Shown here: positions 34,790 through 45,949 of the stretch, in pieces
How the letters are laid out: each line of letters starts with the position of its first letter
Numbering within the stretch: the first letter of the stretch is position 1
Source of the DNA: Castanea sativa
Taxonomy: Eukaryota; Streptophyta; Magnoliopsida; Fagales; Fagaceae
Assembly (NCBI RefSeq): GCF_040712315.1
Contig: NC_134013.1
Span: 75,584,001-75,648,000 of the forward strand
Length of the DNA: 64,000 nt
Reading direction: 5' to 3'
Notes under the pieces: generated by a model
Told to the model about the DNA's origin: nothing
The model's input: only the letters and a program-made list of their open reading frames with translations
Database searches by the model: none
Position numbers and translations under genes: made by a program

Positions 34790-35685
34790 GAGCAACCACA
34801 TCAGTCCGTTTAAAATTTTCGTCTATTTTACACTAAAAACCTCATTTTTCTATTTTACACTACCACATTTCCAAACACTTACATCTATTTATCTATTTTA
34901 CACATCTATTCTAATTAAATAATTTTATTTTTTATTTTTTATTATTATTTATTAATACTCATTCTCACCGGTTCCTCTACATTCTCTCTCAAGTCCTACC
35001 TATTCTATATCAAAAAAAATGTCTCACCCATTCCTCTCCTTCTCTCACTCTCTCCCTCACAGCCGCCTCACCCAACCCGCCGTTGCCGCTGATCCAGCTC
35101 GTCGCCTCAGCCCTCCACCGACTCGACCTCCCTCTCTCCTCCACCACCGACCCTTCGCCTCCCACCTCCAACCGACAAGCACTGATCTCCCTAGCTCCGA
35201 TCCACAAGCATCGATCAAATCCCAAGATCTCCCTAGCTCCGATCAGGCAAGACTCACGAGCTCCAATCCAGTCAAGCACCGATCGTTCCAATCAAGCACC
35301 GATCTGTGTTTGTGTATGTGTTTTTTTTTTTTTTTTTTTTTGAGCAAGTGTATCCCTGTGTTGATTCTCTGTTTTGGATGTGTTTGTGTGTGGGTGTGTT
35401 TGTGTGCATCTGAGGAAAAAGAAGAAGATAAGGGGAGATGTTACTGAGTTTGTTAAGCACGGAGAAAAGAGAGAAAAAAGCAAGCGAACTGAAAATTGAT
35501 AAAATAATGTATGAACGAGCTACGGTAGCCGTGTATATTTACATGGTTACTGTAGCTCGTGGATGATTTTCCACAATTTTGCACAGCTTTACACCCACTA
35601 ATGTGAGTGTTTTTTTGGCCAAAATGTGTAAAATGGAGGAAGTTTTGTATTATAGATGAGTATCCACCAACTGATGTGGATGCTC
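34790..35685. mobile_element. TIR DNA element flanked by TTA (PIF/Harbinger-like, non-autonomous)
   Basis: Terminal repeats GAGCAACCACATCAGT and ACTGATGTGGATGCTC (one mismatch) with TTA on both sides (34787-34789, 35686-35688). 896 bp. The interior has a pyrimidine-rich stretch with Pro/Ser-rich frames (35019-35343), a poly-T/GT tract, and a hairpin at 35515-35560. No transposase. Superfamily is assigned only from the 3 bp TTA duplication. Confidence 0.65.
35515..35560. repeat. Hairpin near the right end of the TIR element
   Basis: Two 21-nt arms (35515-35535, 35540-35560) pair around a 4-base loop; the three mismatches become G-U pairs if transcribed on plus. Confidence 0.8.
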
Positions 35686-35688
35686 TTA

Positions 35689-35854
35689 GACCCTATGTAA
35701 AATGCCCTTCCGATGCACCTCTTTTTTCTTTTTTGAGAAACACCCTTACGAATCACTTAGTTGTGTATGTCTTATGTAATTCAAACTATTTCTTATACTG
35801 TCAAGCTATATCAAGATTGAGCTTGGCTTTGTCCCTAAATTCCCATTACCTCTC

Positions 35855-35885
<31 letters not shown>

Positions 35886-36445
35886 ATCCCATTATCCTCC
35901 ACCCCTCAGGAATTTGGAAAAAAAGGGTAAAGTTGAGCTAATAGTGATGAATTCATCTGATCTTTTTGGTTTTCATGGAATTGGTTAAGACAATGCCTGA
36001 ATGTTTGTAGATTGAATTGATATTAACATTTATTAATATATATAGCCTTTTTATGTTACAACAAGAGGGGCCAAGCTTGAAAACACTCCAACTGGAAGCC
36101 TCTCCTTCCCTCATAACATTTCAACCTGAAACAGAAGTGGCTCTCCATCTCTCACAACATTTCAATCTGAAACAGAAGTGAGTGTACCATGGAAAAGGTT
36201 GGCATTGAAATCTTTTCCACTTTTTCTTCCCTTGTTAATGTGGTTTTGGAGGGTTTGAACAACCAACTGGACAAGTTTCTCACCAAAAAAAAAAAAAACT
36301 GGACAATAGTTCCCCTGCCTGGGCCTTCAGTTGATGAGCCCTCTCTTTCAAGAAAATTTTTCTTTCATCTGAAAGCTCAATGTGATAGCCATCAATCACA
36401 GTCCAGTTTTCATAACAAACCACAGTAGGTATTAGCTGCAATGGA
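35689..36445. other. Intergenic, homopolymer tracts
   Basis: A 22-C run followed by 11 A (35854-35886). A two-copy CATAACATTTCAA / CACAACATTTCAA duplication near 36110-36180. The frame at 36189-36428 has no recognised domain, so I do not call it a gene. Confidence 0.5.
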
Positions 36446-37116
36446 TCATGATACGCCCTACCACAATCAAGAAAAGCACAATATTCAATAGATGCAACAA
36501 TAACAAAGTCAAACCAAAAATATTTAAAGCAGAGGAACTAACATCTTCACTGGAAGAAATTCAAAATAATTCTCAGCATAACAATTAACAATAGAAACAT
36601 GATAGGTTACCTATTGATTATGAGAGGTTTAAGTTAGAGAAAACTCTTCTGATATTCTAACATGAACTCCGATCTTCTTTTCGGCTCTTGATTGACTTTG
36701 ATACAGAACTCCTTATAATAAAAAATGCTTCTGACAAGTTCAACATTCATAATGAAAAAGGAAATTAAAAACAAAAAAAAGAAGGGTACAACATCATTTC
36801 ACTCTCTAGTTAACTCTTTCTCTAGAACTCACTAGGACTAAAGTTATATTTTCATATGCTTCTTATGCAACATTGAGTTGTAATATGTTATTCATTAAGA
36901 CATGGTATGCTGAAAATTTCAAAGGCTAACAACTAATAACTTTATTGTTCCTATTAACTCTCCATATTTGCAAAGATATCCTAAGATCAATTGCCAAAAT
37001 TAGCTAGAGATCTTAATCTTGCATGATTTATTTTGAAATTGCACACCAAAGTTTCCTTCTCAAGCTTACGCAAGAGACAAATAGTTACAATTGTAAGATA
37101 AGGAAAAAAAATTTGA
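36446..37116 (-). repeat. Dispersed ~0.7 kb repeat, copy 2
   Basis: Second copy of 30361-31065, same orientation, on the other side of AP4S. Carries the matching 38-codon minus-strand ORF 36634-36750. Confidence 0.85.
36634..36750 (-). other. 38-codon ORF of the dispersed repeat, copy 2
   Basis: ATG at 36748-36750, TAA at 36634-36636; starts MNVELVRSIFYYKEF. See the partner at 30554-30673. Coding status unproven. Confidence 0.3.
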
Positions 37117-37295
37117 GTGATGCTCAATCCCCGTGCATGTATTCAGTAAAAGGTGTGAGGTTCATTGGCGATTACTTCATTTATCAAAAGTAGATTTTTG
37201 TTCCCAATTCATATATAAATCCAAGGGTTCTCTAATATTTGTGAATTTTACATAGAAAATTGATGTTTCAATAGAAATGAGAAATCCTAGATAGC

Positions 37296-37298
<3 letters not shown>

Positions 37299-37366
<68 letters not shown>
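37299..37366. repeat. (GA)34 microsatellite
   Basis: Uninterrupted GA repeat of 68 bp. Confidence 0.97.
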
Positions 37367-37369
<3 letters not shown>

Positions 37370-38108
37370 GAACCTTAAATGTCTCTGTTAAAACAAAACT
37401 CTTGGCACTATCAATAATTTCATAGGTACATTGAAATTAAACGTGAGACAAAAATGATAGAAAAAATAAATATAAGAAGTTTCAATAGTCTTAGACTTGG
37501 AAGAAAAACAAATCAATATAATATCCAACATTAAAAAGAAAATTCCAACTTGCAACATGCCTATTGTAAATGACATTATAGTCATTCAAGTTAGAGGAAA
37601 GAGCAATTTGGACATTTTCGCCTCAAGAAGTTATTGTGGGACCAACATGCCTCATGTGAGAGGAGAGAGCAACACTCCTAGGATATCTAATAAATTTCTT
37701 TTCATCTCTACCATGTCACTTAACTGAGAGAACTACAATGTCAGTACACCATTTAGTATTAAAGACCATCCACTATTCTCATTATCTATCAATATCAATC
37801 TGTTTTGTTATTGAGAAATGAGGAAAAACTCAAAACTTTAATCATTTTCAATTTTTATTGTTGGCACAAAAACACAACATTTATTCCCCTGGCGACTAAA
37901 CAGTTTGTTAGAGTTTCAACTAAGAAGTTCGATAGATTGTTTATTTCTTTCCCACTACCCCAACATCCATGTTCTACGCTACATTGCCCACACATTTTAA
38001 TATTAGCCTTCGAAATTGTTGTACAATTACCAACATTAACTAAATGCTTTTTTTCCAACTAAGAAAATTAGAGTTTTAGTTTTTTTTTTAACAAAAACTT
38101 AAAATACA
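37367..38108. other. AT-rich intergenic sequence
   Basis: No gene recognised; short frames only. Confidence 0.5.
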
Positions 38109-38473
38109 TAATAAATCAGTAAAATTTTATCTTTACTTGCAAAGTAGAAAACACTCCTTAGTGTGTGCACAAGGTACATCTTTAGATCTTTACTTGAAAA
38201 GTAGAAGCCTAGAAGGTTCCCCTTGGAGCATGCCCAAGATCAATTGATTTCCCTTTTCTTTTTCTTTTTCTTTTTTGCTCAGATTTCTCATTTGTTAATC
38301 CTTTAATAGATTCACAATATTATGTTGGGGTTTGAGTCTTTGAGATTTCAAAAGAATTGAAAATAATAGAAAAGAAAATGGAGTATTTTCTCAATTGTGT
38401 TTGGGAGGGGAATGAAAACCCCGGAGGGGGGGGGGGGGTGGATATGATGTTTATAAAAGAAATATAAAGATTT
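38109..38473 (+). repeat. Dispersed repeat, copy B
   Basis: Diverged counterpart of 22826-23363. Includes a poly-G tract near 38427-38439. Confidence 0.7.
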
Positions 38474-38970
38474 AATTAATATTACTCTTTTACACTCATT
38501 TTACATCTACATAATGGTTTATACAATATTCATAATTGATGTGCTAATATATAAATTTTAAAAGGTAAAAAATGTGATATCCACAATTTAAAACATGAAA
38601 AATAGATGTGAAAAAAAAAAAAAAGAATTTATAATGAGTGTGAGAGAATCATTGTCCATTTCAAATATCTAGGAATTTTTTAAGGGATGGTTTGAATTCC
38701 TCATTATTGGAAGGAAATGGAAAAATACAAGGGCACATCACGTTTGAGAGGATAAAAAATATGAGTACTCTTGGTGATAAAAAATTTACTACGCAAATCT
38801 TAAAAATTTATATTTCTCCAATCACAAAAACTAATCTAAACATTTATTTAATATTTTGTTGACCGTGGCATCAATTTTATTTATTGCGACATTAATTTGT
38901 AATTTTTTTTTAAAGAGCAAATCACAGATGCATTTTCACATTTACTCAAAAATAAATGAATAAATAAATA

Positions 38971-39338
38971 GGGTAAACTACATATTTAGTCTCTAGCCTT
39001 TACACTATATTTCAATTTGGTCCTTAACCTTTCAATTGTGTCAATTTGGTCCTTAACCTTTTAATGTCGTGTCAATTTAGTCTTTGTCATTATATATTAG
39101 ATGAAAATTGTTTACATAGCAAATAGCCAAAATAAAATTTTAGTTTATTATCACATCAACGGAAGTTAATTTTTTATTTTAGCCATTAGACATATCATTA
39201 ATTTTCATCTAAAAGATAACTGTAAGGATTAAATTGACACGGTAAAAAAAGGTTATGGACCAAATTGATATAATTAAAAGGTTAGGGATCAAATTGAAAT
39301 ATAGTGAATAGGATAGGGACCAAATACGTAGTTTATTC
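38971..39338. mobile_element. Long-TIR foldback element (MULE-type MITE)
   Basis: Starts GGGTAAACTACATATTTAGTC and ends with its complement-like GACCAAATACGTAGTTTATTC form; the two halves pair over more than 100 bp (blocks such as TTTCAATTTGGTCCTTAACC and its complement). Flanked by 9 bp AAATAAATA on both sides (38962-38970, 39339-39347), the size expected of Mutator-like elements, although the sequence is low complexity. 368 bp, no ORF. It ends 86 bp before the PPR start codon. Confidence 0.75.
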
Positions 39339-39424
39339 AAATAAATATAAAATTGTAGCACTGGAGATTGTGAGTTTTCTTTTAACAGAAATACCGAACA
39401 TCCACAGGCAAAACCGCAAAAGCA

Positions 39425-41572
39425 ATGTCTGCTCCTTTGTCCCTCAACTACCTCAGACCACCTTTATCCTCAGACAATCCTCTTCCAAAATGCCCCACCA
39501 TCATCACAGCCACTGAGAACAAGAGCAACATCATCAACAACTCAACTCAGCCACACCCATGCCTAGTTTCACTAGAAAATTGCTCCAACATGAAGGAGCT
39601 CAAGCAAATCCATGCCCAAATGCTCAGAACCGGCCTTTTCTTCGACGCATACACCGCTAGCAGAATCGTTGCCTTTTGTGCTCTCCAACAATCAGGGAAT
39701 CTCCACTATGCTCGTTTGGCCTTAACCCAGATCGCCAATCCCACAACCTTCACTTGTAATTCGATAATCCGAGGCTACACGAACAAGAACTTGCCACGTG
39801 AGGCTATTGTTTTCTACCAAGAAATGATAACCCAAGGTCTTATTGTCCCGGATAGATTCACATTTCCTTCGTTGTTCAAATCGTGTGTGGATTTGCGTGA
39901 AGGGAAACAGCTGCATTGTCATTCGACTAAGCTTGGTTTCGCTTCGGATACTTATATTCAGAACACGTTGATGAATATGTATTCGCATTGCGGGTGCTTG
40001 GTATCGGCCCACAAGGTGTTTGACAAAATGATTGATAAGAGTGTGGTATCTTGGGCGACCATGATTGGAGCTTACACGCAATGGGATCAACCGGGTGAAG
40101 CTATTAAGCTATTTGATAGGATGGAAATTGAGGGTGCGAAAGCTAATGAGGTTACTTTGGTTAATGTTTTGACTGCGTGTGCTAGAGCAAGAGATTTGGG
40201 AACAGCAAGACGGGTGCATAAGTACATTGATGAGAATGGTTTTGGGTTCCATGTGGTCCTTATTACGGCTCTTATGGATGCTTATTGCAAGTGTGGTTGT
40301 GTGTCACTTGCTAGGGATTTATTTGACAACATGCCAGAGAAGAATTTGGTTTGTTGGAACATTATGATCAATGGACATGTTGAGGATAGTGATTATGAGG
40401 AGGCATTGTTACTCTTTCGAGAGATGCAACTCAAGGGCGTTAAGGGGGATAAGGTGACTATGGTAAGCTTATTGCTTGCTTGCAGCCATTTGGGTGCTCT
40501 TGAGCTTGGTAAATGGTTGCATGCCTATATTGAGAAGGAAAAAATTGAGGTAGATGTTGCCTTAGGAACAACACTTGTGGACATGTATGCCAAGTGTGGG
40601 AGCATAGAAATTGCAATGAGAGTATTCCAAGAACTTCCTGAGAAAGATGTTATGACGTGGACGGCCTTGATTATAGGTCTTGCAATGTGTGGCCAAGGGG
40701 AGAAGGCATTGGAATATTTCCATGAGATGCAGATTGGAGGGGTGAAACCAGATGCAATTACCTTTGTTGGGGTCTTGGTAGCTTGTAGTTATGCTGGATT
40801 AGTGGATGAAGGAATTTCACATTTTAACTTGATGTCTAAGACATTTGGCATTCAACCAAGTATTGAACACTATGGTTGTATGGTTGACCTATTAGGCCGA
40901 GCTGGCCGCATAGCTGAAGCAGAGGAGTTGATACAGAACATGCCAATGGCACCAGATCATTTTGTTTTGGGAGGGCTTCTGGGTGCCTGTAGAATCCATG
41001 GCAACCTTGAGGCTGCAGAAAGAGCAGCTCAACAGCTTCTAAAGTTGGATCCAAACCATGGAGGAACATATGTGCTTCTATCAAAAATATATAGCTCGTT
41101 AAGGAAGGGGGATGAAGCTAAAAAAGTTAGGGAACTCATAGCTGAAAGAAACATAAAGAAGCCCCTAAGTTGCAGTTTGATTGAGGTTGATGGTGTTGTT
41201 CATGAATTTGTGAAGGGAGATTCATTACATCCACAATCCTCAGAGATCTATGACATGTTAGAAGACATGATAAACCGATTAAAGAAAGCCGGTTATGTTC
41301 CTGACAAATCAGAAGGGTTGCTTGATATGGAAGAGGAAGACAAGGAGACTGCACTTAGCCTTCATAGTGAAAAGCTAGCCATTGCATTTGGGCTTTTAAG
41401 TACTGAACCTGGTACCCCAATTCGAGTTGTAAAAAACCTTCGTGTATGCAGTGATTGCCACACTTTAACCAAATTCATCTCCCGAATTTACAATAGGGAA
41501 ATAATAGTGCGGGATTGGATTCGGTTTCACCACTTTAAGGATGGAGTTTGTTCTTGTAGGGATTTTTGGTGA
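39425..41572 (+). CDS. Pentatricopeptide repeat protein, PLS class with E and DYW domains
   Basis: Intronless, 715 residues. The N-terminus (1-50) is Ser/Thr/Asn-rich with few acids and could be an organelle targeting peptide. About 55-540 is a run of P, L and S motifs (SWATMIGAYTQWDQPGEAIKL, CWNIMINGHVEDSDYEEALL and similar). An E/E+ region lies at about 545-620 and a DYW domain at about 620-715. The cytidine-deaminase-like signature is complete: HSE at 647-649, CSDCH at 675-679, and HHFKDGVCSC ending at 711. The final tripeptide is DFW rather than DYW. Family members bind organelle transcripts and edit C to U. Start: ATG 39425 follows GCAAAAGCA. Target RNA unknown; no neighbour is related in function. 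Confidence 0.95.
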   Translation: MSAPLSLNYLRPPLSSDNPLPKCPTIITATENKSNIINNSTQPHPCLVSLENCSNMKELKQIHAQMLRTGLFFDAYTASRIVAFCALQQSGNLHYARLALTQIANPTTFTCNSIIRGYTNKNLPREAIVFYQEMITQGLIVPDRFTFPSLFKSCVDLREGKQLHCHSTKLGFASDTYIQNTLMNMYSHCGCLVSAHKVFDKMIDKSVVSWATMIGAYTQWDQPGEAIKLFDRMEIEGAKANEVTLVNVLTACARARDLGTARRVHKYIDENGFGFHVVLITALMDAYCKCGCVSLARDLFDNMPEKNLVCWNIMINGHVEDSDYEEALLLFREMQLKGVKGDKVTMVSLLLACSHLGALELGKWLHAYIEKEKIEVDVALGTTLVDMYAKCGSIEIAMRVFQELPEKDVMTWTALIIGLAMCGQGEKALEYFHEMQIGGVKPDAITFVGVLVACSYAGLVDEGISHFNLMSKTFGIQPSIEHYGCMVDLLGRAGRIAEAEELIQNMPMAPDHFVLGGLLGACRIHGNLEAAERAAQQLLKLDPNHGGTYVLLSKIYSSLRKGDEAKKVRELIAERNIKKPLSCSLIEVDGVVHEFVKGDSLHPQSSEIYDMLEDMINRLKKAGYVPDKSEGLLDMEEEDKETALSLHSEKLAIAFGLLSTEPGTPIRVVKNLRVCSDCHTLTKFISRIYNREIIVRDWIRFHHFKDGVCSCRDFW

Positions 41573-44074
41573 TGTAAGAATCATCCTATACTCTTTAGAT
41601 ATTTACCAATTTTTTTTACCTTGTGTACCATATTCATACATCTCAGGTTTCTTTTTTTTCACTTTTGAATCCATTGATCTTTTGTGCATTAGATTTCGCA
41701 TTAGGATAAAACTTAGATATAGTAATTAGATATTATTCCTTAAGTTATCTTTTTAAAATTCGACCATGTGAATTTTTTCTCATGAGATGAAAGTGAATTT
41801 TTTCTCATGAGATGAAAGTGTATTTTTTAGTTAAAAATCACATAGCTGAATGTTAAGAGGACAATTTAAGAAACACCACCTAAATTACTGTATCTAAATT
41901 TTGTCTTTCACATAAATGTCTATACGAGCCAAAGCCCGTGTACTTGAAGTATTATTCAGTTATACAGTTGCTTATAGTGATGGAAAATCTAATGAACTTT
42001 GTCCCAATCTTAGGTTTACAACCCTAAGCATCTTCTAATGAAGGCATGGGTCATAAGAGGAACGTTCATACTCACCAGTGAAGCAGATCTCTCTTGCACC
42101 TACAGAACTTAAATTGAGAAGAGATACAAAACCGTAAAGAGAGAAAGACATTATTAATCATTACTTGCTTGAATTAATAAAGCATAATATAGAAATAAAT
42201 AAACTCTAGTCTATAATTTGAGGTTCCCTATATGCATATCTGATTTTAGCATATAGCCTCACACAGTTAAAGAAATATTGTAGTAAATGAAGATGATCCA
42301 AAGCAACATAGAGATAAGATTTGTGCGGTTAAAAGCCATCCACAAGAACAAAAGTTTATTTGATTGGATTGCAAGTGTCAGATCAATTTGCAAAGAATCA
42401 TGTAGTAGGCACACACCGACGATGAAAAAGTTATTAATTCTGAGCAAATCCACATGACATCTCAGTCTCAATCAGAAGCAGGGCAGATAGGTCCAGCCTC
42501 TATCCGAGGCCTTGTTTACAATTAAGAACCATGCCGACACCGAAGTTAAGAAGAAATTATAGAAAAGGTACACTCAAGGAAAGATTAGTTGTACAGTGAT
42601 CTGGGTTCCCATACATGCTCAATAAGCTAAACCATTTAACTTTTACAAATTATGATCTATAGCTAAACCTTTCTTAAGAGCAATTTACCATTACTGACAC
42701 AAAATTGAAGTAGCAGCAGCTCAGTGCTGCACAGTAATGTCCTATCCTTATCAAAAAAGGCAACAAGGTAGTCAAAGGAGCCAACACCTTCTTTAGTTCG
42801 AGACGATAAAAAAGTGCTAGCCCGATTAAAGTGAGAGGCCAAATTCTAAACATAGTAATCATACATAAAGAACTTAAATCATATATACCTAATGTCTTGA
42901 AATATTATAATTGAAGTGTTTTTTAAATGTGTCACATGAAGAAATTAGTCCATTAATTGATGTCAAAAATAGGCTTAATAATTAATTAGTAATTAATTAA
43001 TTAATCTAACAATAAGTTCTACCTTTTACGACAAATTTTTATAAGTTAATTAATCTAAAAATAGGTTTTATAACAAGCTTATATAAACTAATTATCTAAT
43101 AATATGTACTGTATTACAACAACCTTCTATTAATAATGGGCGGATATTAAAAATAAAAAAATAAAAACAACAGAACTTGAGGCTCTTGCCTTAGCACCTT
43201 TTGCATGGCTTAACGCGGTCATCTTGGCTCATCTAGGCTCTAAAGGCAAGCGCCTTGCCTTAGAGGTGCTGCCTCACCTTAGAGGTACCTCCTCGCCTTG
43301 CCCTGATGCCTTGGTGAGCGCCAGCTCGCCTTTGACTACCATGGAAGGCAAGCACTCAAAACTACTCCATTGTATCCTTAGAGACAATTAAACAGCATTC
43401 ATTATAACAAGCTACACATAACATTTGCTGTGTCTGAGAAAAATCCAATGTCCACCTTATAGAAAGCAGAACCAATCATAATTTCACAACCAACAAGCTC
43501 ACTCAGCTGCTTTGAGTATATGAGGTGCAAGGAAGTTCCTCAGTTCAGAAAGCCATAAAAAGAATTACTTTCCACTAATGTCTAGCCGTTAACATCTGCA
43601 TGGAAGTGAGTTGAAGGCCACTAGCCTACCAAATTACAGGGAGGCCTTAAAATCAACCTTGAAATCACTAACTGGGAATATAATAATCACATTACCAAGT
43701 CCACTAGCTTGTCTTTTTGATTGACAGAAGATTTATTTAAAGAATTCCAAAAGAAAGGAGGAGGAAGAGGGGGAGGGGGATGGGAATCCCATGAGGAAGC
43801 AAAAATACATGCAACAATTAGTATCACTCCCTAAAAGCAATACAAGAACAATATAGAATTGTAAAAGAACAAAAACACAATCATTTGCCAATGCCAAAAC
43901 ATTCCTGGGATCCTGGGAAAGTGCTAACAGAATTTAAATTCTAAAGAAAATAATAAATATGATCTCACACAGAAAATTTCTTAAATCATTAATATTAGAC
44001 ATAAAACTTCAAACTCTTCACTTGGCCTCTTCATCAATGGGCTTAAAAAGATGAAATATTGCCAACAAAATCTT
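41573..44074. other. Intergenic region between PPR gene and GFT1
   Basis: Contains a two-copy 26 bp tandem repeat (TTTTTTCTCATGAGATGAAAGTG, 41770-41822) and a GC-rich patch of GCCTTGCCTT-like words (about 43170-43350), probably part of an unclassified repeat. The last 300 bases before 44075 are likely the 3' UTR of the minus-strand transporter gene. No further gene seen. Confidence 0.5.
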
Positions 44075-45127
44075 TCATACAGAAGCAAGTTTACCAGGCA
44101 TGCCCTTTCCTTGATTCTCATCTCCAAAATCATCACCATCATTCTCACTGTCAGTCTGCTTTGAAGCTATAGACTCACGCTGCAATGGAGCACTGCCAGC
44201 TCCAGTAACTGATTGCTGATAAAGAATTCCACCAGCAAGTGTAAAGAGGAGGCACAGCAAACCAAATGGACTGGCATGCTTATCCCAAATAAACACATTG
44301 ATGGCAACCGTAAGAAACTTATTCACAACACCAGTCACTGTAAATGCTGTAGCAGAGATTGCCTTCCTTGCAGCAAACCCAAAGAAACTGATGGCCAATC
44401 CAAAAACACACGACAATGAAACTGCCAAGAATGGAACAAGATCAAACCAATTCCCAGAATTAGCTCCCAACGCAGCAAACACATCGACATACTCTCCCGT
44501 AAGAAACCAAAACACGGGAGCCATCATCAACGACAACAAGTTATTATACAACACAAAACCCCAAGTGTTCAACCCAAGATTCGTCACCATATGTTTGATA
44601 TAAACCATTTCAGTCGTGATTGTCACCAAATAAGCAAATGCCCATGAATACGCAGTCAAAGTAAAAGCTGAATCTGTTGCCACATACCCAACAGCTCCAC
44701 CCAATATAATCACCAATGACATAAAAGTGAGCTTTGATGGGCAAGGCTGTTTCCTAAACGTTGTATCCGCTAGAGCAACCAAAAGGGGTGTCAATGATCT
44801 AAACACTATAAATGTATCCACATTCGCGTGGCGAAGAAGATTCGTGTTGGTAAAGATTGCCAAATAGAAAACAATGGCAGCTGGTAAAAACTTCTTGGCA
44901 GTCTCAATTGTAAATGGATCATGGTGCAAAAATCCCAACTTCCCCAAAACCCAAACTCCTAGAGCAGAAGTTAGATACTGCAATGCAGTCAAGAGACCAG
45001 GGTAATTGAATTTGGTTATGGCAAACTTGTTTATCACAGCAAGCAAGCTAGAGCAAAGCGCGTACCCAACCACGAGACTGCTCGTGGCATAGTACTGCTT
45101 CGTAGAATCCAATCGAATCGAAGACAT
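44075..45127 (-). CDS. GFT1: Golgi GDP-L-fucose transporter, GONST4/GFT1-like
   Basis: Single-exon CDS, 350 residues, about ten hydrophobic spans, nucleotide-sugar transporter/TPT fold. Blocks I recognise from Arabidopsis GFT1 (GONST4): SSLLAVINKFAITKFNYPGL, LPAAIVFYLAIFTNTNLLRH, ANVDTFIVFRSLTPLLVAL, WAFAYLVTITTEMVYIKHM, ISATAFTVTGVVNKFLTV and the C-terminal PGKLASV. GVVNK (266-270) corresponds to the GXLNK-type motif of GDP-sugar transporters. Residues 315-340 form an acidic, Ser-rich cytosolic tail. It imports GDP-fucose into the Golgi lumen for fucosylation of xyloglucan, pectin and glycoproteins. Start is the first Met and matches the family N-terminus MSS-R-DS-KQ. Length is close to the Arabidopsis protein. 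Confidence 0.93.
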   Translation of the reverse strand: MSSIRLDSTKQYYATSSLVVGYALCSSLLAVINKFAITKFNYPGLLTALQYLTSALGVWVLGKLGFLHHDPFTIETAKKFLPAAIVFYLAIFTNTNLLRHANVDTFIVFRSLTPLLVALADTTFRKQPCPSKLTFMSLVIILGGAVGYVATDSAFTLTAYSWAFAYLVTITTEMVYIKHMVTNLGLNTWGFVLYNNLLSLMMAPVFWFLTGEYVDVFAALGANSGNWFDLVPFLAVSLSCVFGLAISFFGFAARKAISATAFTVTGVVNKFLTVAINVFIWDKHASPFGLLCLLFTLAGGILYQQSVTGAGSAPLQRESIASKQTDSENDGDDFGDENQGKGMPGKLASV

Positions 45128-45610
45128 TAGAAACTCTTAACTCTAATCCAATATATATATATTCAACCAAATTAAGTGCTAAACCTAGTAGATCTTCAAC
45201 AAATTTAAAGAGCTATAAACCGAGATTGCAAACTGAGAGAGGCATATGAATCAAAATTGAAAGGAAATGAAGCACTTAAGGACTTCACAGCAAAATCTGA
45301 GACATGGGTATTCGAAATAAATACAAAATTCTATGAAATTTAGCTGATGCTTCAGTAACAACAGAATTAAAGCATGAAAATGAAACCCATTAGAGAGATT
45401 TTGAGGTACACATCACCGAGACAAAGAGGAACACAGATCTTGAGCCCCAAAACAAAATGGAGAAAAGATTGGGAATCGGAAACAACACCTTAATGTTCGA
45501 GTCAGAGATCGAGAAATGTTTCCACAGAAGAAAATATGGGTGCAGTGCGTTTGAGAGAGAGAAAATGAGAGACAACTGAGGAGGGTTTGGTAGTCCTATG
45601 AAGGGGTTTG
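45128..45610 (-). promoter_or_regulatory. GFT1 5' leader, possibly with a leader intron
   Basis: Read on minus, a TCTCATTTTCTCTCTCTC pyrimidine tract (about 45548-45575) resembles the start of a plant leader. A possible donor AAG|GTGTTG lies near 45487-45495, with several candidate acceptors before the ATG. No cDNA, so the intron is inference. Confidence 0.4.
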
Positions 45611-45949
45611 GAAGAAAAACTAAGGCGTTGAATTGGTAGTACTAGGACGAAGATGCCCCAGTTTTTACAACAGCATTATAAGAGTGTTTTTGTTTTCTTC
45701 ACTTTTTGATTGGGACTAAGTTTTTTTTTTTTTTTTTTACTTTATTAAAGAAACGTCGGTGGGTTTTATCCACGTGCGAAACGACCTCGTTTGTGGATGA
45801 CACCTTCCCAGGTTTATGGTGAATTTAATTTCCAAAACTATCAAATAGTACACTATATATCGCTGGACCTGGATGTGATGTGCAAAGCATACCTGATACC
45901 AGAAAAAATAAAATAAGAAATCGTGGCAGCCTGATTTACGTTCTCTTTT

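Noticed and set aside
35607..35930. 107-codon plus ORF
   Set aside because: Spans the end of a TIR element and a poly-C/poly-A tract; low complexity and no domain.
30361..37116. The two 0.7 kb repeats as LTRs of an element containing AP4S
   Set aside because: No TG...CA ends, primer site, polypurine tract or target duplications; the interior is a normal spliced host gene.
39304..39516. ORF overlapping the PPR start in another frame
   Set aside because: Begins inside the foldback element and is out of frame with the PPR protein.
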